The position numbers were made by a program, and so were the translations under genes. From contig NZ_CAKZHQ010000038.1 in the NCBI RefSeq assembly GCF_936925435.1, forward strand, positions 1 to 61,083: a stretch of 61,083 nt of DNA. The letters are read 5' to 3'. Shown one piece after another: positions 1-8,996 of the stretch. The DNA comes from an uncultured Ramlibacter sp. (lineage in GTDB: Bacteria > Pseudomonadota > Gammaproteobacteria > Burkholderiales > Burkholderiaceae_C). Under the pieces are notes generated by a model. The model was given only the letters and a program-made list of their open reading frames with translations. It had not been told where the DNA came from and made no database searches. The first letter of the stretch is position 1; every line of letters starts with the position of its first letter.

Positions 1-35
1 TCGCCAACCGCAGCCACCGGGAATCTTCAGAATGA
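1..35 (+). CDS. Possible 3' end of an upstream gene (partial)
   Basis: The frame whose TGA lies at 33-35 is open from the window edge and would overlap the rnhA start as ATGA, a common coupling arrangement in this window. Only about ten codons are visible, so neither the protein nor the reality of the gene can be established. The other two frames are also open over this short stretch. Confidence 0.25.
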   Translation, partial: ANRSHRESSE

Positions 36-496
36 CGACAACAAGCGACAACATGATCGAGATCTACACCGATGGCGCCTGCAAGGGCAATCCCGGCCCG
101 GGCGGCTGGGGCGTGCTGCTCAAGTCCGGCGGAACCGAAAAAGAACTGTTCGGCGGCGAACTGGGCACCACCAACAACCGCATGGAGATGATGGCCGTGA
201 TCCAGGCCCTGCAGGCCCTCAAGCGCCCCTGCGAGGTCACCCTGTACCTGGACAGCCAGTACGTGCTCAAGGGCATCACCGAGTGGCTGCCCGGCTGGAA
301 GGCCAAGGGCTGGCGCACCGCTTCCAAGCAACCGGTCAAGAACGTGGAACTCTGGCAGCAGCTCGATGCTCTTGTCTCCAAGGGGGGGCACAAGATCGAC
401 TGGCGCTGGGTGCGCGGCCACAACGGCGACCCGGGCAACGAGCGGGCCGACATGCTGGCCAACCGCGGGGTGGACATGGCACTGGGCCGGGCCTGA
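32..496 (+). CDS. rnhA: Ribonuclease HI
   Basis: A 154-residue enzyme that cleaves the RNA strand of RNA-DNA hybrids (R-loops, replication primers) in the cytoplasm. The length matches single-domain bacterial RNase HI. The catalytic acids known for the family are present: Asp14 in [12 protein letters not shown], Glu52 in NNRMEMMA and Asp74 in YLDSQYV, with the His/Asp pair in [12 protein letters not shown] near the C-terminus. The ATG at 32 may overlap the stop of an upstream gene. A second ATG at codon 8 would still keep the active site. Nothing unusual was seen. Confidence 0.97.
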   Translation: MTTTSDNMIEIYTDGACKGNPGPGGWGVLLKSGGTEKELFGGELGTTNNRMEMMAVIQALQALKRPCEVTLYLDSQYVLKGITEWLPGWKAKGWRTASKQPVKNVELWQQLDALVSKGGHKIDWRWVRGHNGDPGNERADMLANRGVDMALGRA

Positions 497-662
497 GGCG
501 AGCGCAATGTAAAGCGCTGGTGAAGACGGCACGGGAGTTGCGTGTTTGCCACCCGGCGCAGTCCGTTTTCTTAGGCATTTCAGGGGTCGGCCTGCTACAT
601 TGGCAGGTTAGTTGCATGTTGTAACCGGCGGGCAGAAGTACTTTTCGACGGACTCTCTTTTC

Positions 663-1931
663 ATGGCATCCAAACCCCTTTACATCGTGGTGGCCGCGGT
701 CGGCATCGTGGCCGCTTCCGGCGCTGCCTGGTGGTTCCAGAACAAATCCGGCGGCGCCAAGGCCGGCGCCAGCAGCGAGGCCAGCGCCCCGCAAGCGGCC
801 GCCAGCGGCCCCGGCGGCGGCAGGGCCCCGGCGGTGGAGGTGGCCCGGGTCGAGACCATGAAGCTCACCGATGACGTCCAGGCCGTGGGCAGCCTGCGTT
901 CGCGCCAGGGCGTGATGCTGCGGCCCGAGATCAGCGGCCGCGTCACCAAGCTCAATTTCCGCGACGGCGACCGGGTGCGCAAGGGCCAACTGCTGGTGCA
1001 GCTGGACGACCAGTTGCCCCAGGCCCAGGTCCAGCAGGCCCAGGCCGAACTGTCCATCGCCCAGGCCAACCACAAGCGCAACCAGGAACTGGTGGCGCAG
1101 AACTTCATCAGCCAGCGCTCGGTCGACGAGAGCGCGGCCAACCTGCTGGTGGCCCAGGCCAAGCTGTCGCTGGCCCAGGCGAGCGCCGCGCGCCTGCGCA
1201 TCCTGGCGCCTTTTGACGGCATCGCCGGCATCCGCACGGTCAACGTCGGCGACTACCTCAAGGATGGCGCCGACATCGTCAACATCGAGGACATCGACGC
1301 CCTCTTTGTCGACTTCCGCCTGCCCGAACGCTTCCAGTCCAAGCTGCAGCGCGGCCAGCGCGCGCTGATCGACATCGACGCGCTGCCCGGCCGCAAGTTC
1401 AACGCCGTGGTGCAGGCGGTCGACCCGCTGGTCGACGCCAACGGCCGCTCGGTCGGCGTGCGCGGCTGCATCGACAACCGCAGCCTGGCCCTGCGCCCCG
1501 GCATGTTTGCCCGCGTCACCACGGTCTTTGGCGAGCGCAATGAGGCGCGTGTCGTGCCCGAGGAGGCCATCGTGCCCCAGGGCAACCGCCAGTCGGTGAT
1601 CAAGCTGGTCGACGGGCCCGACGGCGACACCAAGATCGCCCAGCGCGTCGAGGTCAAGGTTGGCATCCGCCGACCCGGTCAGGTGGAGATCACCGAGGGG
1701 CTGCAGCCCGGCGACATGGTCGTCACGGCCGGCCAGCAGCGGGTGCAAAAAGACGGCATGCCGGTGCGCGTGATCGAGCTGGCCAAGGCGCCGGCCGGCG
1801 GCCCCCGGCCGGCCGGCGCACGTCCCGCAGCAGCAGCGGCCGCCGCCCCGCAGGCCGCTGCCTCGGCGCCTGCAGGCGCCAATCCCTGCGCGATGACGGC
1901 ATCGGCCGAAGCCCGGCCCGCCAAGTCCTGA
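663..1931 (+). CDS. RND efflux periplasmic adaptor (membrane fusion protein)
   Basis: This periplasmic adaptor (AcrA/MexA type) should link the inner-membrane RND pump encoded 18 bp downstream to an outer-membrane channel. The ATG at 663 gives a protein of about 422 residues starting MASKPLY with one N-terminal hydrophobic segment (about 5-20). An in-frame ATG at 612 would add a non-hydrophobic leader and was rejected. A lipoyl/biotinyl-like half motif (FRDGDRVRKGQLL) and Gln/Ala-rich coiled-coil heptads (about 120-175) are visible, followed by beta-barrel sequence and a low-complexity Ala/Pro tail of about 40 residues. No TolC-like gene is nearby, so the channel must be encoded elsewhere. 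Substrate unknown. Confidence 0.92.
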   Translation: MASKPLYIVVAAVGIVAASGAAWWFQNKSGGAKAGASSEASAPQAAASGPGGGRAPAVEVARVETMKLTDDVQAVGSLRSRQGVMLRPEISGRVTKLNFRDGDRVRKGQLLVQLDDQLPQAQVQQAQAELSIAQANHKRNQELVAQNFISQRSVDESAANLLVAQAKLSLAQASAARLRILAPFDGIAGIRTVNVGDYLKDGADIVNIEDIDALFVDFRLPERFQSKLQRGQRALIDIDALPGRKFNAVVQAVDPLVDANGRSVGVRGCIDNRSLALRPGMFARVTTVFGERNEARVVPEEAIVPQGNRQSVIKLVDGPDGDTKIAQRVEVKVGIRRPGQVEITEGLQPGDMVVTAGQQRVQKDGMPVRVIELAKAPAGGPRPAGARPAAAAAAAPQAAASAPAGANPCAMTASAEARPAKS

Positions 1932-1949
1932 TCCCGCGGAGAGCTCGCA

Positions 1950-4900
1950 ATGCAACTGGCCGAAATCTCGATCCGCCGCCCGGTCTTCGCCACCGTGCTG
2001 TCCCTGCTGATCCTGCTGGTGGGGGCGGTGAGCTTCAACCGCCTGACGGTGCGCGAATACCCCAAGATCGACGAGCCGGTGGTCACGGTGAGCGTCAAGT
2101 ACCCCGGCGCCTCGGCCGAGGTGATCGAGACCCAGATCTCCAAGCCGCTGGAAGACTCCATCGCCGGCATCGACGGGGTGGACGTCATCACCTCGATCAG
2201 CCGGGCCGACCAGAGCCAGATCTCGGTGCGCTTCCGCCTGGAGAAAGACGCCGACGCCGCGGCCGCCGAGGTGCGCGACCGCACCTCGCGCGTGCGCAAC
2301 CGCCTGCCCCAGGCGATCGAGGAGCCGGTGATCGCCAAGGTCGAGGCCGATGCCTTCCCGGTGATCTTTCTGGCCTTTTCCAGCGACACGCTGACGCCGC
2401 TGCAGATCAACGACCTGGTCAACCGCGTCGTCAAGCCGCGCCTGCAGACCGTCACGGGCGTGGCCGACGTGCGCATCTACGGCGAGCGCAAGTACGCCAT
2501 GCGCGTGTGGCTGGATGCCGAGAAGCTGGCCGGTTACCGGCTGACGCCCCAGGACGTGGAAGACGCCATCCGCCGCAGCAACCTGGAGCTGCCCGGCGGG
2601 CGCATCGAGTCGCGCCAGCGCGAGTTCAGCGTCACCTCGCAGACCGACCTGGTGCGGCCGGCCCAGTTCGGCGACATCACCATCAAGACCGCCAACGGCT
2701 TCCCGATCAAGATCCGCGATGTGGCGCGGGTGCAGGAAGCCGCAGCCGACGAGCGCAGCGCGGTGCGCCTCAATGGCCGCGACGCCATCTCCGCCGGCGT
2801 GATCCGCCAGGCCACCGCCAACCCGCTGGACCTGTCGACGGGCGTGCGTGAGATGCTGCCCAAGCTCAAGCAGGACCTCCCGGCCGACGTGGTGATCGAC
2901 ATCGCCAACGACAACTCGGTGTTCATCGACCGCTCGATCAAGAACGTCTACCGCACCATCGTCGAGGCGGTGGTCCTGGTGGCACTGGTGATCTTCGTCT
3001 TCCTGCGCACCTTCCGCGCCTCCATCATCCCCATCATCACCATCCCGGTCAGCCTGATCGGCACCTTCGCCCTGATGGCGATGGCGGGCTTTTCCATCAA
3101 CACCCTGACCCTGCTGGCCCTGGTGCTGGCCATCGGCCTGGTGGTGGACGACGCCATCGTGATGCTGGAGAACATCTTCCGCCACATCGAGGAGGGGCTG
3201 GACCCGTTCTCCGCGGCCATCAAGGGCGCGCGCGAAATCGGCTTTGCGGTCATCACCATGACCATGACCCTGGTGGCGGTGTACGCGCCGCTGGCCTTCA
3301 CACCGGGGCGCACCGGCCGCCTGTTCATCGAGTTCGCTCTGGCGCTGGCCGGCGCGGTGGTGGTCTCGGGCTTTGTCGCGCTGACGCTCACGCCCATGCT
3401 GTGCGCGCTGCTGCTGCGCCACAACCCCAAGCCCAATCGCTTTGACCGGGGGATGGAAAGCATTCTGAACAAGGTCTCGGACAGCTACGGCAGTTTGCTG
3501 CGCTGGATCGTGACCACCGGCTACAAGCGCGCGCCGGGCGAGCGCGGCATCGGTGCGCGCGTGCGCAGCTTCTTCGTCCAGGCCCGCTGGATCGTTCTGG
3601 GCACGATGCTGGCCAGCGCCCTGGGCATCTTCGTGGTCTATCCGAGCATGCGCGCGGAGCTCTCGCCGATGGAAGACCGCGGCGTCATCTCGGCCACCAT
3701 CACGGCGCCGGACGGCGCCACGCTGGAGTACACCAATCGCTACGCCACGGCGCTGGAGAAGCTGGGCACGCAGTACAAGGAGTTCGACCGCATCTTCGGC
3801 AATGTCGGCAATCCCTCGGTGTCGCAGGCCAACGTGACCTACCGCACGGTCGACTGGGAAGACCGCAAGCGCAGCACCATCGACCTGGCGCGCGAGCTGG
3901 GCTCCAAGTTCGGCGCGTTGCCGGGCGTCACTGCCATCCCGATCACACCGCCCTCGCTGGGCCAGGGCTTCCGCGACCGGCCGGTCAACTTCGTGATCCA
4001 GACCTCGGACAGCTACCAGAACCTCAACCAGGTGGTGCGCCAGATGATGGACGAGATCGCCAAGCAGCCCGGCATCCTGCAGCCCGACGTCGACCTGCGG
4101 CTGAACAAACCCGAGCTGCGCATCGACATCGACCGCGCGCGCGCCGCCGATCTGGGCGTGGGCGTGGACGTGGTGGCCCGCGCCATCGAGACCATGCTGG
4201 GCGGGCGCAACGTGACACGCTACAAGCGCGACGCCGAGCAGTACGACGTGATCGTCCAGGTGCAGTCCTCGGGCCGCACCACGCCGGAGGACATCGACAG
4301 CATCTATGTGCGCGGCCGCAACGACACGGTGATCCCGCTGTCGACCCTGGTCAAGGTGCGCGAGAGCGTCAGCCCGCGCGAGCTCAACCACTTCGGCCAG
4401 CGCCGCTCGGTCACCATCTCGGCCAACCTGGCGCCCGAGTATTCGCTGGGCGAGGCGCTGACCTACCTCAACGGCGCGGCCTCGCGCGTCCTCAAGCCCG
4501 GCTACAGCACCGACCTCAACGGCACCTCGCGCGAGTTCCGCAACTCGCAGGGCGCGCTGGCCGTGGTCTTCGTGCTGGCCCTGGTGTTCATCCTGCTGGT
4601 GCTGGCGGCGCAGTTCGAGAGCTTCGTCGACCCGCTGGTCATCATGCTGGCCGTGCCGCTGTCCATGATCGGCGCGCTGCTGGCCCTGAAGTGGTCCGGC
4701 GGCTCGCTCAACGTGTACTCGCAGATCGGCCTGATCACCCTGGTGGGCCTGATCACCAAGCACGGCATCCTGATCGTGGAGTTCACCAACCAGTTGCGCG
4801 AGCAGGGCATGGAGATGGTCGATGCCCTGGTCAAGGCTTCGTCGCAGCGGCTGCGCCCCATCCTGATGACCACCGGTGCCATGGTGCTGGGCGCACTGCC

Positions 4901-5108
4901 CCTGGCCCTGGCCACCGGCGCCGGCGCCGAGAGCCGCCAGCAGATCGGCTGGGTCATCGTCGGCGGCATGTCGCTGGGCACGCTGCTGACCATCTTCGTC
5001 GTCCCCACCATGTACTCGCTGTTCGCTCGCCACAAGGTGCCGGGCGCCAACAAGGCGCAAGCGAAAGAGACGGCCCTGGGGCACCACGACGAGCTGGTGG
5101 CCAAGTAA
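1950..5108 (+). CDS. RND multidrug efflux permease (AcrB/HAE1 family)
   Basis: A 1052-residue inner-membrane pump, the usual length for HAE1 RND transporters that use proton influx to expel drugs or other hydrophobic compounds. It begins MQLAEISIRRPVFATVL, the typical first transmembrane helix. TM4 carries the proton-relay pair in LVVDDAIVMLEN. Two large periplasmic loops flank a second block of helices (about 870-1030) containing GLITLVGLITKHGIL, in which the Lys is a known relay position. It forms an operon with the adaptor upstream. Drug versus metabolite specificity cannot be read from the sequence. Confidence 0.95.
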   Translation: MQLAEISIRRPVFATVLSLLILLVGAVSFNRLTVREYPKIDEPVVTVSVKYPGASAEVIETQISKPLEDSIAGIDGVDVITSISRADQSQISVRFRLEKDADAAAAEVRDRTSRVRNRLPQAIEEPVIAKVEADAFPVIFLAFSSDTLTPLQINDLVNRVVKPRLQTVTGVADVRIYGERKYAMRVWLDAEKLAGYRLTPQDVEDAIRRSNLELPGGRIESRQREFSVTSQTDLVRPAQFGDITIKTANGFPIKIRDVARVQEAAADERSAVRLNGRDAISAGVIRQATANPLDLSTGVREMLPKLKQDLPADVVIDIANDNSVFIDRSIKNVYRTIVEAVVLVALVIFVFLRTFRASIIPIITIPVSLIGTFALMAMAGFSINTLTLLALVLAIGLVVDDAIVMLENIFRHIEEGLDPFSAAIKGAREIGFAVITMTMTLVAVYAPLAFTPGRTGRLFIEFALALAGAVVVSGFVALTLTPMLCALLLRHNPKPNRFDRGMESILNKVSDSYGSLLRWIVTTGYKRAPGERGIGARVRSFFVQARWIVLGTMLASALGIFVVYPSMRAELSPMEDRGVISATITAPDGATLEYTNRYATALEKLGTQYKEFDRIFGNVGNPSVSQANVTYRTVDWEDRKRSTIDLARELGSKFGALPGVTAIPITPPSLGQGFRDRPVNFVIQTSDSYQNLNQVVRQMMDEIAKQPGILQPDVDLRLNKPELRIDIDRARAADLGVGVDVVARAIETMLGGRNVTRYKRDAEQYDVIVQVQSSGRTTPEDIDSIYVRGRNDTVIPLSTLVKVRESVSPRELNHFGQRRSVTISANLAPEYSLGEALTYLNGAASRVLKPGYSTDLNGTSREFRNSQGALAVVFVLALVFILLVLAAQFESFVDPLVIMLAVPLSMIGALLALKWSGGSLNVYSQIGLITLVGLITKHGILIVEFTNQLREQGMEMVDALVKASSQRLRPILMTTGAMVLGALPLALATGAGAESRQQIGWVIVGGMSLGTLLTIFVVPTMYSLFARHKVPGANKAQAKETALGHHDELVAK

Positions 5109-5139
5109 AGGCTTGCGGGGCCATCTTGAGAAGAAAATC

Positions 5140-5188
5140 GGCCGCCAGACCCCGCCAGATTTGCTGCAAGCGCTATGAAATCGAGAGC
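5140..5188 (+). repeat. 49-bp dispersed repeat, copy 1
   Basis: A copy of the 49-bp repeat also found at 18272-18320, 28098-28146, 52902-52950 and 57743-57791. It is the most diverged copy. It keeps GGCC at positions 1-4, CCCCG at 11-15 and GCTATGAAAT at 33-42. It sits between the RND permease stop and the VOC gene and ends 17 bp before that start codon, so it makes up much of the 97-bp spacer. Confidence 0.6.
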
Positions 5189-5205
5189 GCTGACTGCGCT
5201 TGCGC

Positions 5206-5595
5206 ATGCTGAAGCGCCTGCACCACGCCGCCATCATCTGCTCCGACTACGCGGTGTCGAAGCGCTTTTACACGCAGGTCCTGGGCTTGCGCGTCGTGGC
5301 GGAAAATTTCCGCTCCGACCGCAACTCCCACAAGCTGGACCTGGCCCTGCCCGATGGCACGCAGATCGAGCTGTTTTCCTTTCCCGGCGCGCCGCCTCGT
5401 CCGTCCTACCCCGAAGCGCGCGGCCTGCGCCATCTGGCTTTCGAGGTGGACGATGTCGCGCAGTGCAAGCAGCGCCTCGAATCCATGGGCATTGCGGTCG
5501 AAGCAGTCCGCACCGACGAGTACACGCAGCGGCGCTTCGTCTTCTTCGCCGACCCCGACGGCCTGCCGCTGGAACTCTACCAAGCATCGCCATGA
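5206..5595 (+). CDS. yaeR: VOC-family protein of the YaeR/GloA2 group
   Basis: A vicinal-oxygen-chelate (glyoxalase-like) protein of 129 residues. It strongly resembles E. coli YaeR in the segments DYAVSKRFYTQVLGL, IELFSFPGAPPRPSYPEA, GLRHLAFEVDDV and FADPDGLPLELYQ. Candidate metal ligands are the His of LHHAAI, Glu in IELFSF, His in LRHLAF and Glu in LELYQ. The real substrate of this group is not established. Start chosen at ATG 5206; an upstream in-frame TTG at 5200 adds two residues. Its TGA overlaps the next ATG (ATGA), so it is translationally coupled to the acetyltransferase. Confidence 0.88.
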   Translation: MLKRLHHAAIICSDYAVSKRFYTQVLGLRVVAENFRSDRNSHKLDLALPDGTQIELFSFPGAPPRPSYPEARGLRHLAFEVDDVAQCKQRLESMGIAVEAVRTDEYTQRRFVFFADPDGLPLELYQASP

Positions 5596-6047
5596 AGATC
5601 GAACTGGACGACCTGTCGCGCGCGCAGATCCACGCTCTGCTCGAGGAGCACCTGCGCGACATGCGCGCGCAGTCGCCGCCAGAGAGCGTCCACGCCCTGG
5701 ACCTGGACAGACTGCGCCGGCCTGAGATCAGTTTCTGGTCGGCCTGGGAGGGCCCGCTGCTGCTGGGCTGCGGCGCGCTCAAGGAACTGGACGCGTCGCA
5801 TGGCGAGGTCAAGTCCATGCGCACGCCGGCGGCGCTGCGCGGTCGCGGCGCCGGGCGCGCCATGCTGGCCCACATCATCGCCACCGCGCGGGCACGGGGC
5901 TACCAGCGCCTCAGCCTGGAGACCGGCGCACAGCCGGCCTTCCAGCCCGCGCAGCAGCTGTATGCCAGCGTCGGCTTCACGGTCTGCGGGCCGTTTGGTG
6001 ACTATGCGCCGGACCCCAACAGCGTCTTCATGACGCTACGGCTGTAG
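5592..6047 (+). CDS. GNAT-family N-acetyltransferase (YsnE-like)
   Basis: A 151-residue acetyltransferase that would move an acetyl group from acetyl-CoA to an unknown amine. The acetyl-CoA pyrophosphate loop is seen as RGRGAGRAMLAHI. The C-terminal half has the family pattern LSLETGAQ, YASVGFTVCGPFGDY and PNSVFMTL. It resembles the YsnE subgroup throughout (SPPESVHALDLD, FWSAWEG, GALKELDASHGEVKSMRT). The start ATG overlaps the stop of the VOC gene by four bases. A longer open frame upstream is out of frame with yaeR coding and was not used. Confidence 0.9.
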   Translation: MKIELDDLSRAQIHALLEEHLRDMRAQSPPESVHALDLDRLRRPEISFWSAWEGPLLLGCGALKELDASHGEVKSMRTPAALRGRGAGRAMLAHIIATARARGYQRLSLETGAQPAFQPAQQLYASVGFTVCGPFGDYAPDPNSVFMTLRL

Positions 6048-6131
6048 CCGGCTTGCACCTGTCGCTGCATTGACAGCCAGGCTGCGCGCCTGAACCTACA
6101 TTGGCGCATCTCCTCTCCACAGGGATTCGCC

Positions 6132-6548
6132 ATGCCCAGCCCGGACGACACGCTCGCGCAGATCCGCGCCATCAACCGCAGCGCCGCCTTCAACAGCTGG
6201 TGCGCCATCGTGGTCGACAGCGCCGACGCCGGCCAGGCGCAGATCAGCATGGCCTGGCGCGCCGACATGGGCCAGTACGCGGGCTTCCTGCATGCCGGCC
6301 TGGTGGGCGCGCTGATCGACACGGCCTGCGGCTTTGCGGCGGCCACGCTGTCGGGCCGGGTGCTGGCCTCGCACTACGCGGTCAACTGCCTGCGCCCGGC
6401 GGTGGGCGAGCGCTTCATCGCCCGCGCCCGCGTGGTCAAGCCGGGCAAGACCCAGGTCTTCACCGCCTGTGAGCTGTTTGCCGTGACGGCGGGCGAAGAA
6501 AAACTGGTGGCGACGGGCGAGACGCTGCTGGTGCCCGTGGCAGCCTAG
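6132..6548 (+). CDS. PaaI-family hotdog-fold thioesterase
   Basis: A small (138-residue) single-domain hotdog protein predicted to hydrolyse acyl-CoA or aryl-CoA thioesters. The motif FLHAGLVGALIDTACGFAA matches the PaaI active-site helix (HxG followed by an acidic residue), and SHYAVNCLRPA is the usual following strand. PaaI-type enzymes often accompany aromatic catabolism, which fits the dioxygenase cluster next door, but the gene is convergent with that cluster's regulator. Its TAG shares the CTAG with the AraC gene's stop on the other strand. Confidence 0.9.
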   Translation: MPSPDDTLAQIRAINRSAAFNSWCAIVVDSADAGQAQISMAWRADMGQYAGFLHAGLVGALIDTACGFAAATLSGRVLASHYAVNCLRPAVGERFIARARVVKPGKTQVFTACELFAVTAGEEKLVATGETLLVPVAA

Positions 6549-7531
6549 CCGCGGGCGGCCAGCGTGGCGGAGGGCGTTTCGCCGAAGCGGCGCTGGTAGT
6601 CCTGCGCAAACCGGCCCAGGTGGCCAAAGCCGCAGTCCAGCGCCACCGTCGAGACCCGCGTGCCCTCGTCCGCAGCCTGCAACTGCTCGCGGGCGCGCTG
6701 CAGGCGCACATCGCGCAGCTGCTGCATGGGGCTGCGGTCGCGAAAACGCTGGAAGGCATCGAGCAGGGTGCGCACGGGCACGCCGGCCGCGTCGGCGATG
6801 TCGGCCAGCCGCACCGGCTCGCCGGCATGCTCCTCGATGTAGACCTCGGCGCGGCGCACGCAGCCTGCCGCAGGCGCCCGGAATTCCGTGTGGTCGCGCC
6901 GCCCCGAGGCGGGCGCGTCGCTCCAGGCCTGGCCATCGAGCAGCAACTGCACCAGCAGCCGCTCCAGCTCGGCGGCGATCAAGGGGCGCCGCTGCGCCGT
7001 CAGCAGCAAGGTGTCGGAGGTGCTGAGCAGCCGCAGCTGCTCGAACCAGGCCTGCAGTTCGGGGCGGCCCAGGTCCAGCAGGGGGTCGAAGGCGATGGCG
7101 CGGCCGCAATGCGCCTCGACGGCGCGCCGGTCCAGCCGCACGACGAATTGCTCGCAGTCGGCCGACAGGTCGGCCACGAAGGTCTGGCCCGGCGCGCAGA
7201 TCACGCCCTTGCTGGCGCTGGTCTGGACCTGGCGGTCGCCGGTGCGCACCTCGGCGCGGCCCCGCAGGCAGAACATCAGCAGGTGGTAATCCTGCACCGT
7301 GCCGACGTCGACCTGCACCGCCTCGCCGAAGCCTATCGTGCCCAGGCCCAGAGCCCCGATGCGCGTGAAGTCCATGTGCGAATGGGGCCGCAGCGCCGGA
7401 CTCGCCAGCGGGCGCAACTGGTGCGGCTGCATGACGCGCGAGATGCGCTCGCGGGCGTCGTCCAGGTCGTGGGACTCGAACAGCCTGTGCGCGCGCAGGG
7501 CAGTGGGATCGAAGGTGCTGGCGGTGGACAT
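6545..7531 (-). CDS. AraC-family transcriptional regulator
   Basis: A likely activator of the divergent dioxygenase genes. The 328-residue protein starts at ATG 7531 (MSTASTFDPTALR). An upstream in-frame extension is basic low-complexity sequence overlapping the control region and was rejected. The N-terminal ~200 residues match the AraC-binding-like sensor domain (HSHMDFTRIGALGLGTIGFG, CAPGQTF). The C-terminal ~100 residues hold two helix-turn-helix motifs, the second recognisable in VSTVALDCGFGHLGRFAQDY. The family and position resemble AndR/AntR-type regulators of anthranilate dioxygenase operons; the effector is inferred, not seen. Candidate binding repeats lie at 7599-7640. Confidence 0.93.
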   Translation of the reverse strand: MSTASTFDPTALRAHRLFESHDLDDARERISRVMQPHQLRPLASPALRPHSHMDFTRIGALGLGTIGFGEAVQVDVGTVQDYHLLMFCLRGRAEVRTGDRQVQTSASKGVICAPGQTFVADLSADCEQFVVRLDRRAVEAHCGRAIAFDPLLDLGRPELQAWFEQLRLLSTSDTLLLTAQRRPLIAAELERLLVQLLLDGQAWSDAPASGRRDHTEFRAPAAGCVRRAEVYIEEHAGEPVRLADIADAAGVPVRTLLDAFQRFRDRSPMQQLRDVRLQRAREQLQAADEGTRVSTVALDCGFGHLGRFAQDYQRRFGETPSATLAARG

Positions 7532-7598
7532 CGGCCGGGATGCAGGCAAGAACCAAGCCGCTGGCGTCGGGAAAGCTGACAAAAAGCCTGCGACATCC

Positions 7599-7640
7599 GG
7601 ATAGCCGGCGCCGTTGCCTGCGTTGCGTGGATAGCGGCGC
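7599..7640 (+). promoter_or_regulatory. Candidate AraC operator: direct repeats between divergent genes
   Basis: Two near-identical direct repeats, GGATAGCCGGCGC (7599-7611) and GGATAGCGGCGC (7629-7640), start 30 bp apart, about three helical turns. They lie in the 165-bp gap between the AraC gene and the dioxygenase. Direct repeats on one face of the helix just upstream of a target gene are typical for AraC/XylS regulators. No strong sigma-70 -35 box is visible, consistent with activator dependence. Confidence 0.5.
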
Positions 7641-7696
7641 GGGGGAGGGCGCCAAACAATGGCTGCAACCCCCCTGCGTAGCTGGAAAGGACCCCA

Positions 7697-8986
7697 ATGG
7701 ACCAGGCAGTCATCGACACGAGCGCACTCAAGCGAGACACGGACGGCACGCCCGCCGCTCGCGTGGTGCATTTCCCGCACTCCGACGGTTCACGCGTTCC
7801 GTACGAGGTATTTAGTTCGCGCGAAGTCTACGAGCGCGAACAGGAGCGCATCTTCCGCGGCCCGGTCTGGAGCTTCGTGGCCCTGGAGGCTGAAATCCCC
7901 CAGCCGGGTGACTACAAGAGCACCTTCGTCGGCGACACGCCGGTGGTGGTCACGCGCACGGAAGACGGCGGCCTGGCCGCCTGGGTGAACCGCTGCGCCC
8001 ACCGCGGCGCCGTGGTCTGCCGCAATGCGCGCGGCAACGCCAAGAGCCATACCTGCGTCTACCACCAGTGGAGCTTCGACACGCGCGGCAACCTGCAGGG
8101 CGTGCCCTTCCGCCGCGGCCAGAACGGGGCGCCCGGCATGCCGGCGGACTTCCAGCTCAAGGACCACGGCCTGCGCCAGCTGCGCGCCGACAGCTACAAG
8201 GGCCTGGTGTTCGCCACCTTCAGCGAGGACAGCCCGCCGCTGGAGGAGTACATCGGCGAGCAGATGCGGCCCTGGGTCGACCGCGTGATGTGCAAGCCCA
8301 TCGTCTACCTGGGCTGCACCCGCCAGTACGCCAAGTCCAACTGGAAGCTGTACTACGAGAACGTCAAGGACCCGTACCACGCCAGCCTGCTGCACCTGTT
8401 CCACACCACCTTCAACATCTTCCGCGTCGGCATGAAGGCGCGCTCGCTGCCCGACGCCAGGCACGGCCTGCACAGCATCATCACCGCCACCAAGGTGGAT
8501 GAGTCGGACACCGCCAGCGCCTACAAGAGCCAGGCCATCCGCTCGATGGACGACGGCTTCAAGCTGGAAGACGACTCGGTGCTGGCCTTCGTGTCGGAAT
8601 ACGAGGAAGACTGCACCAACCACATCCAGACCATCTTCCCGCAGCTGGTGCTGCAACAGATCCACAACACCCTGGTGGCGCGCCAGGTGCTGCCCAAGGC
8701 GCCGGGGGAGTTTGAGCTGGTGTTCCACTTCTTCGGCTACGCCGACGACACGCCGGAGATGCGGGCGCTTCGCATCAAGCAGGCCAACCTGGTGGGACCG
8801 GCGGGCTACATCTCGATGGAAGACACGGAGGCCACCGAGCTGGTGCAGCGCGGCACGGTGCGCGACCGCGATGCCACCTCGGTCATGGACCTGGGACTGG
8901 CCGACCCCAACCGCCAGGACACGATGGTGACGGAGAACCTGATCCGCCGCTTCTGGTCCGGCTACCAGCGCCTGATGGGCTATTGA
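7697..8986 (+). CDS. Aromatic ring-hydroxylating dioxygenase, large (alpha) subunit
   Basis: A catalytic subunit (429 residues) of a Rieske non-haem iron oxygenase. The Rieske [2Fe-2S] ligands are C100, H102, C120 and H123 (RCAHRG and CVYHQW). The mononuclear iron site is seen as ENVKDPYHASLLH, giving bridging D225 and ligands H228 and H233. The whole sequence most resembles the anthranilate 1,2-dioxygenase (AndAc) and salicylate 5-hydroxylase (NagG) group, so the substrate is probably a hydroxylated or amino benzoate. First gene of an operon with beta subunit, ferredoxin and an ABC importer. No reductase gene is in the window. Confidence 0.95.
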   Translation: MDQAVIDTSALKRDTDGTPAARVVHFPHSDGSRVPYEVFSSREVYEREQERIFRGPVWSFVALEAEIPQPGDYKSTFVGDTPVVVTRTEDGGLAAWVNRCAHRGAVVCRNARGNAKSHTCVYHQWSFDTRGNLQGVPFRRGQNGAPGMPADFQLKDHGLRQLRADSYKGLVFATFSEDSPPLEEYIGEQMRPWVDRVMCKPIVYLGCTRQYAKSNWKLYYENVKDPYHASLLHLFHTTFNIFRVGMKARSLPDARHGLHSIITATKVDESDTASAYKSQAIRSMDDGFKLEDDSVLAFVSEYEEDCTNHIQTIFPQLVLQQIHNTLVARQVLPKAPGEFELVFHFFGYADDTPEMRALRIKQANLVGPAGYISMEDTEATELVQRGTVRDRDATSVMDLGLADPNRQDTMVTENLIRRFWSGYQRLMGY

Positions 8987-8996
8987 GGAACGTGCC

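Noticed and set aside
336..5237. A 1633-codon open frame on the minus strand opposite the RND pump genes
   Set aside because: It is a GC-rich antisense shadow: composition is His/Gln/Ala/Arg low complexity and it lies opposite two clear efflux genes with strong family motifs.
6030..6079. Possible sixth copy of the 49-bp repeat (CTGTAGCCGGCTTGC after the GNAT gene)
   Set aside because: Only the CTGTAGC core matches; the CCCG, TGG and GCTAT positions do not align at the fixed 49-bp length.
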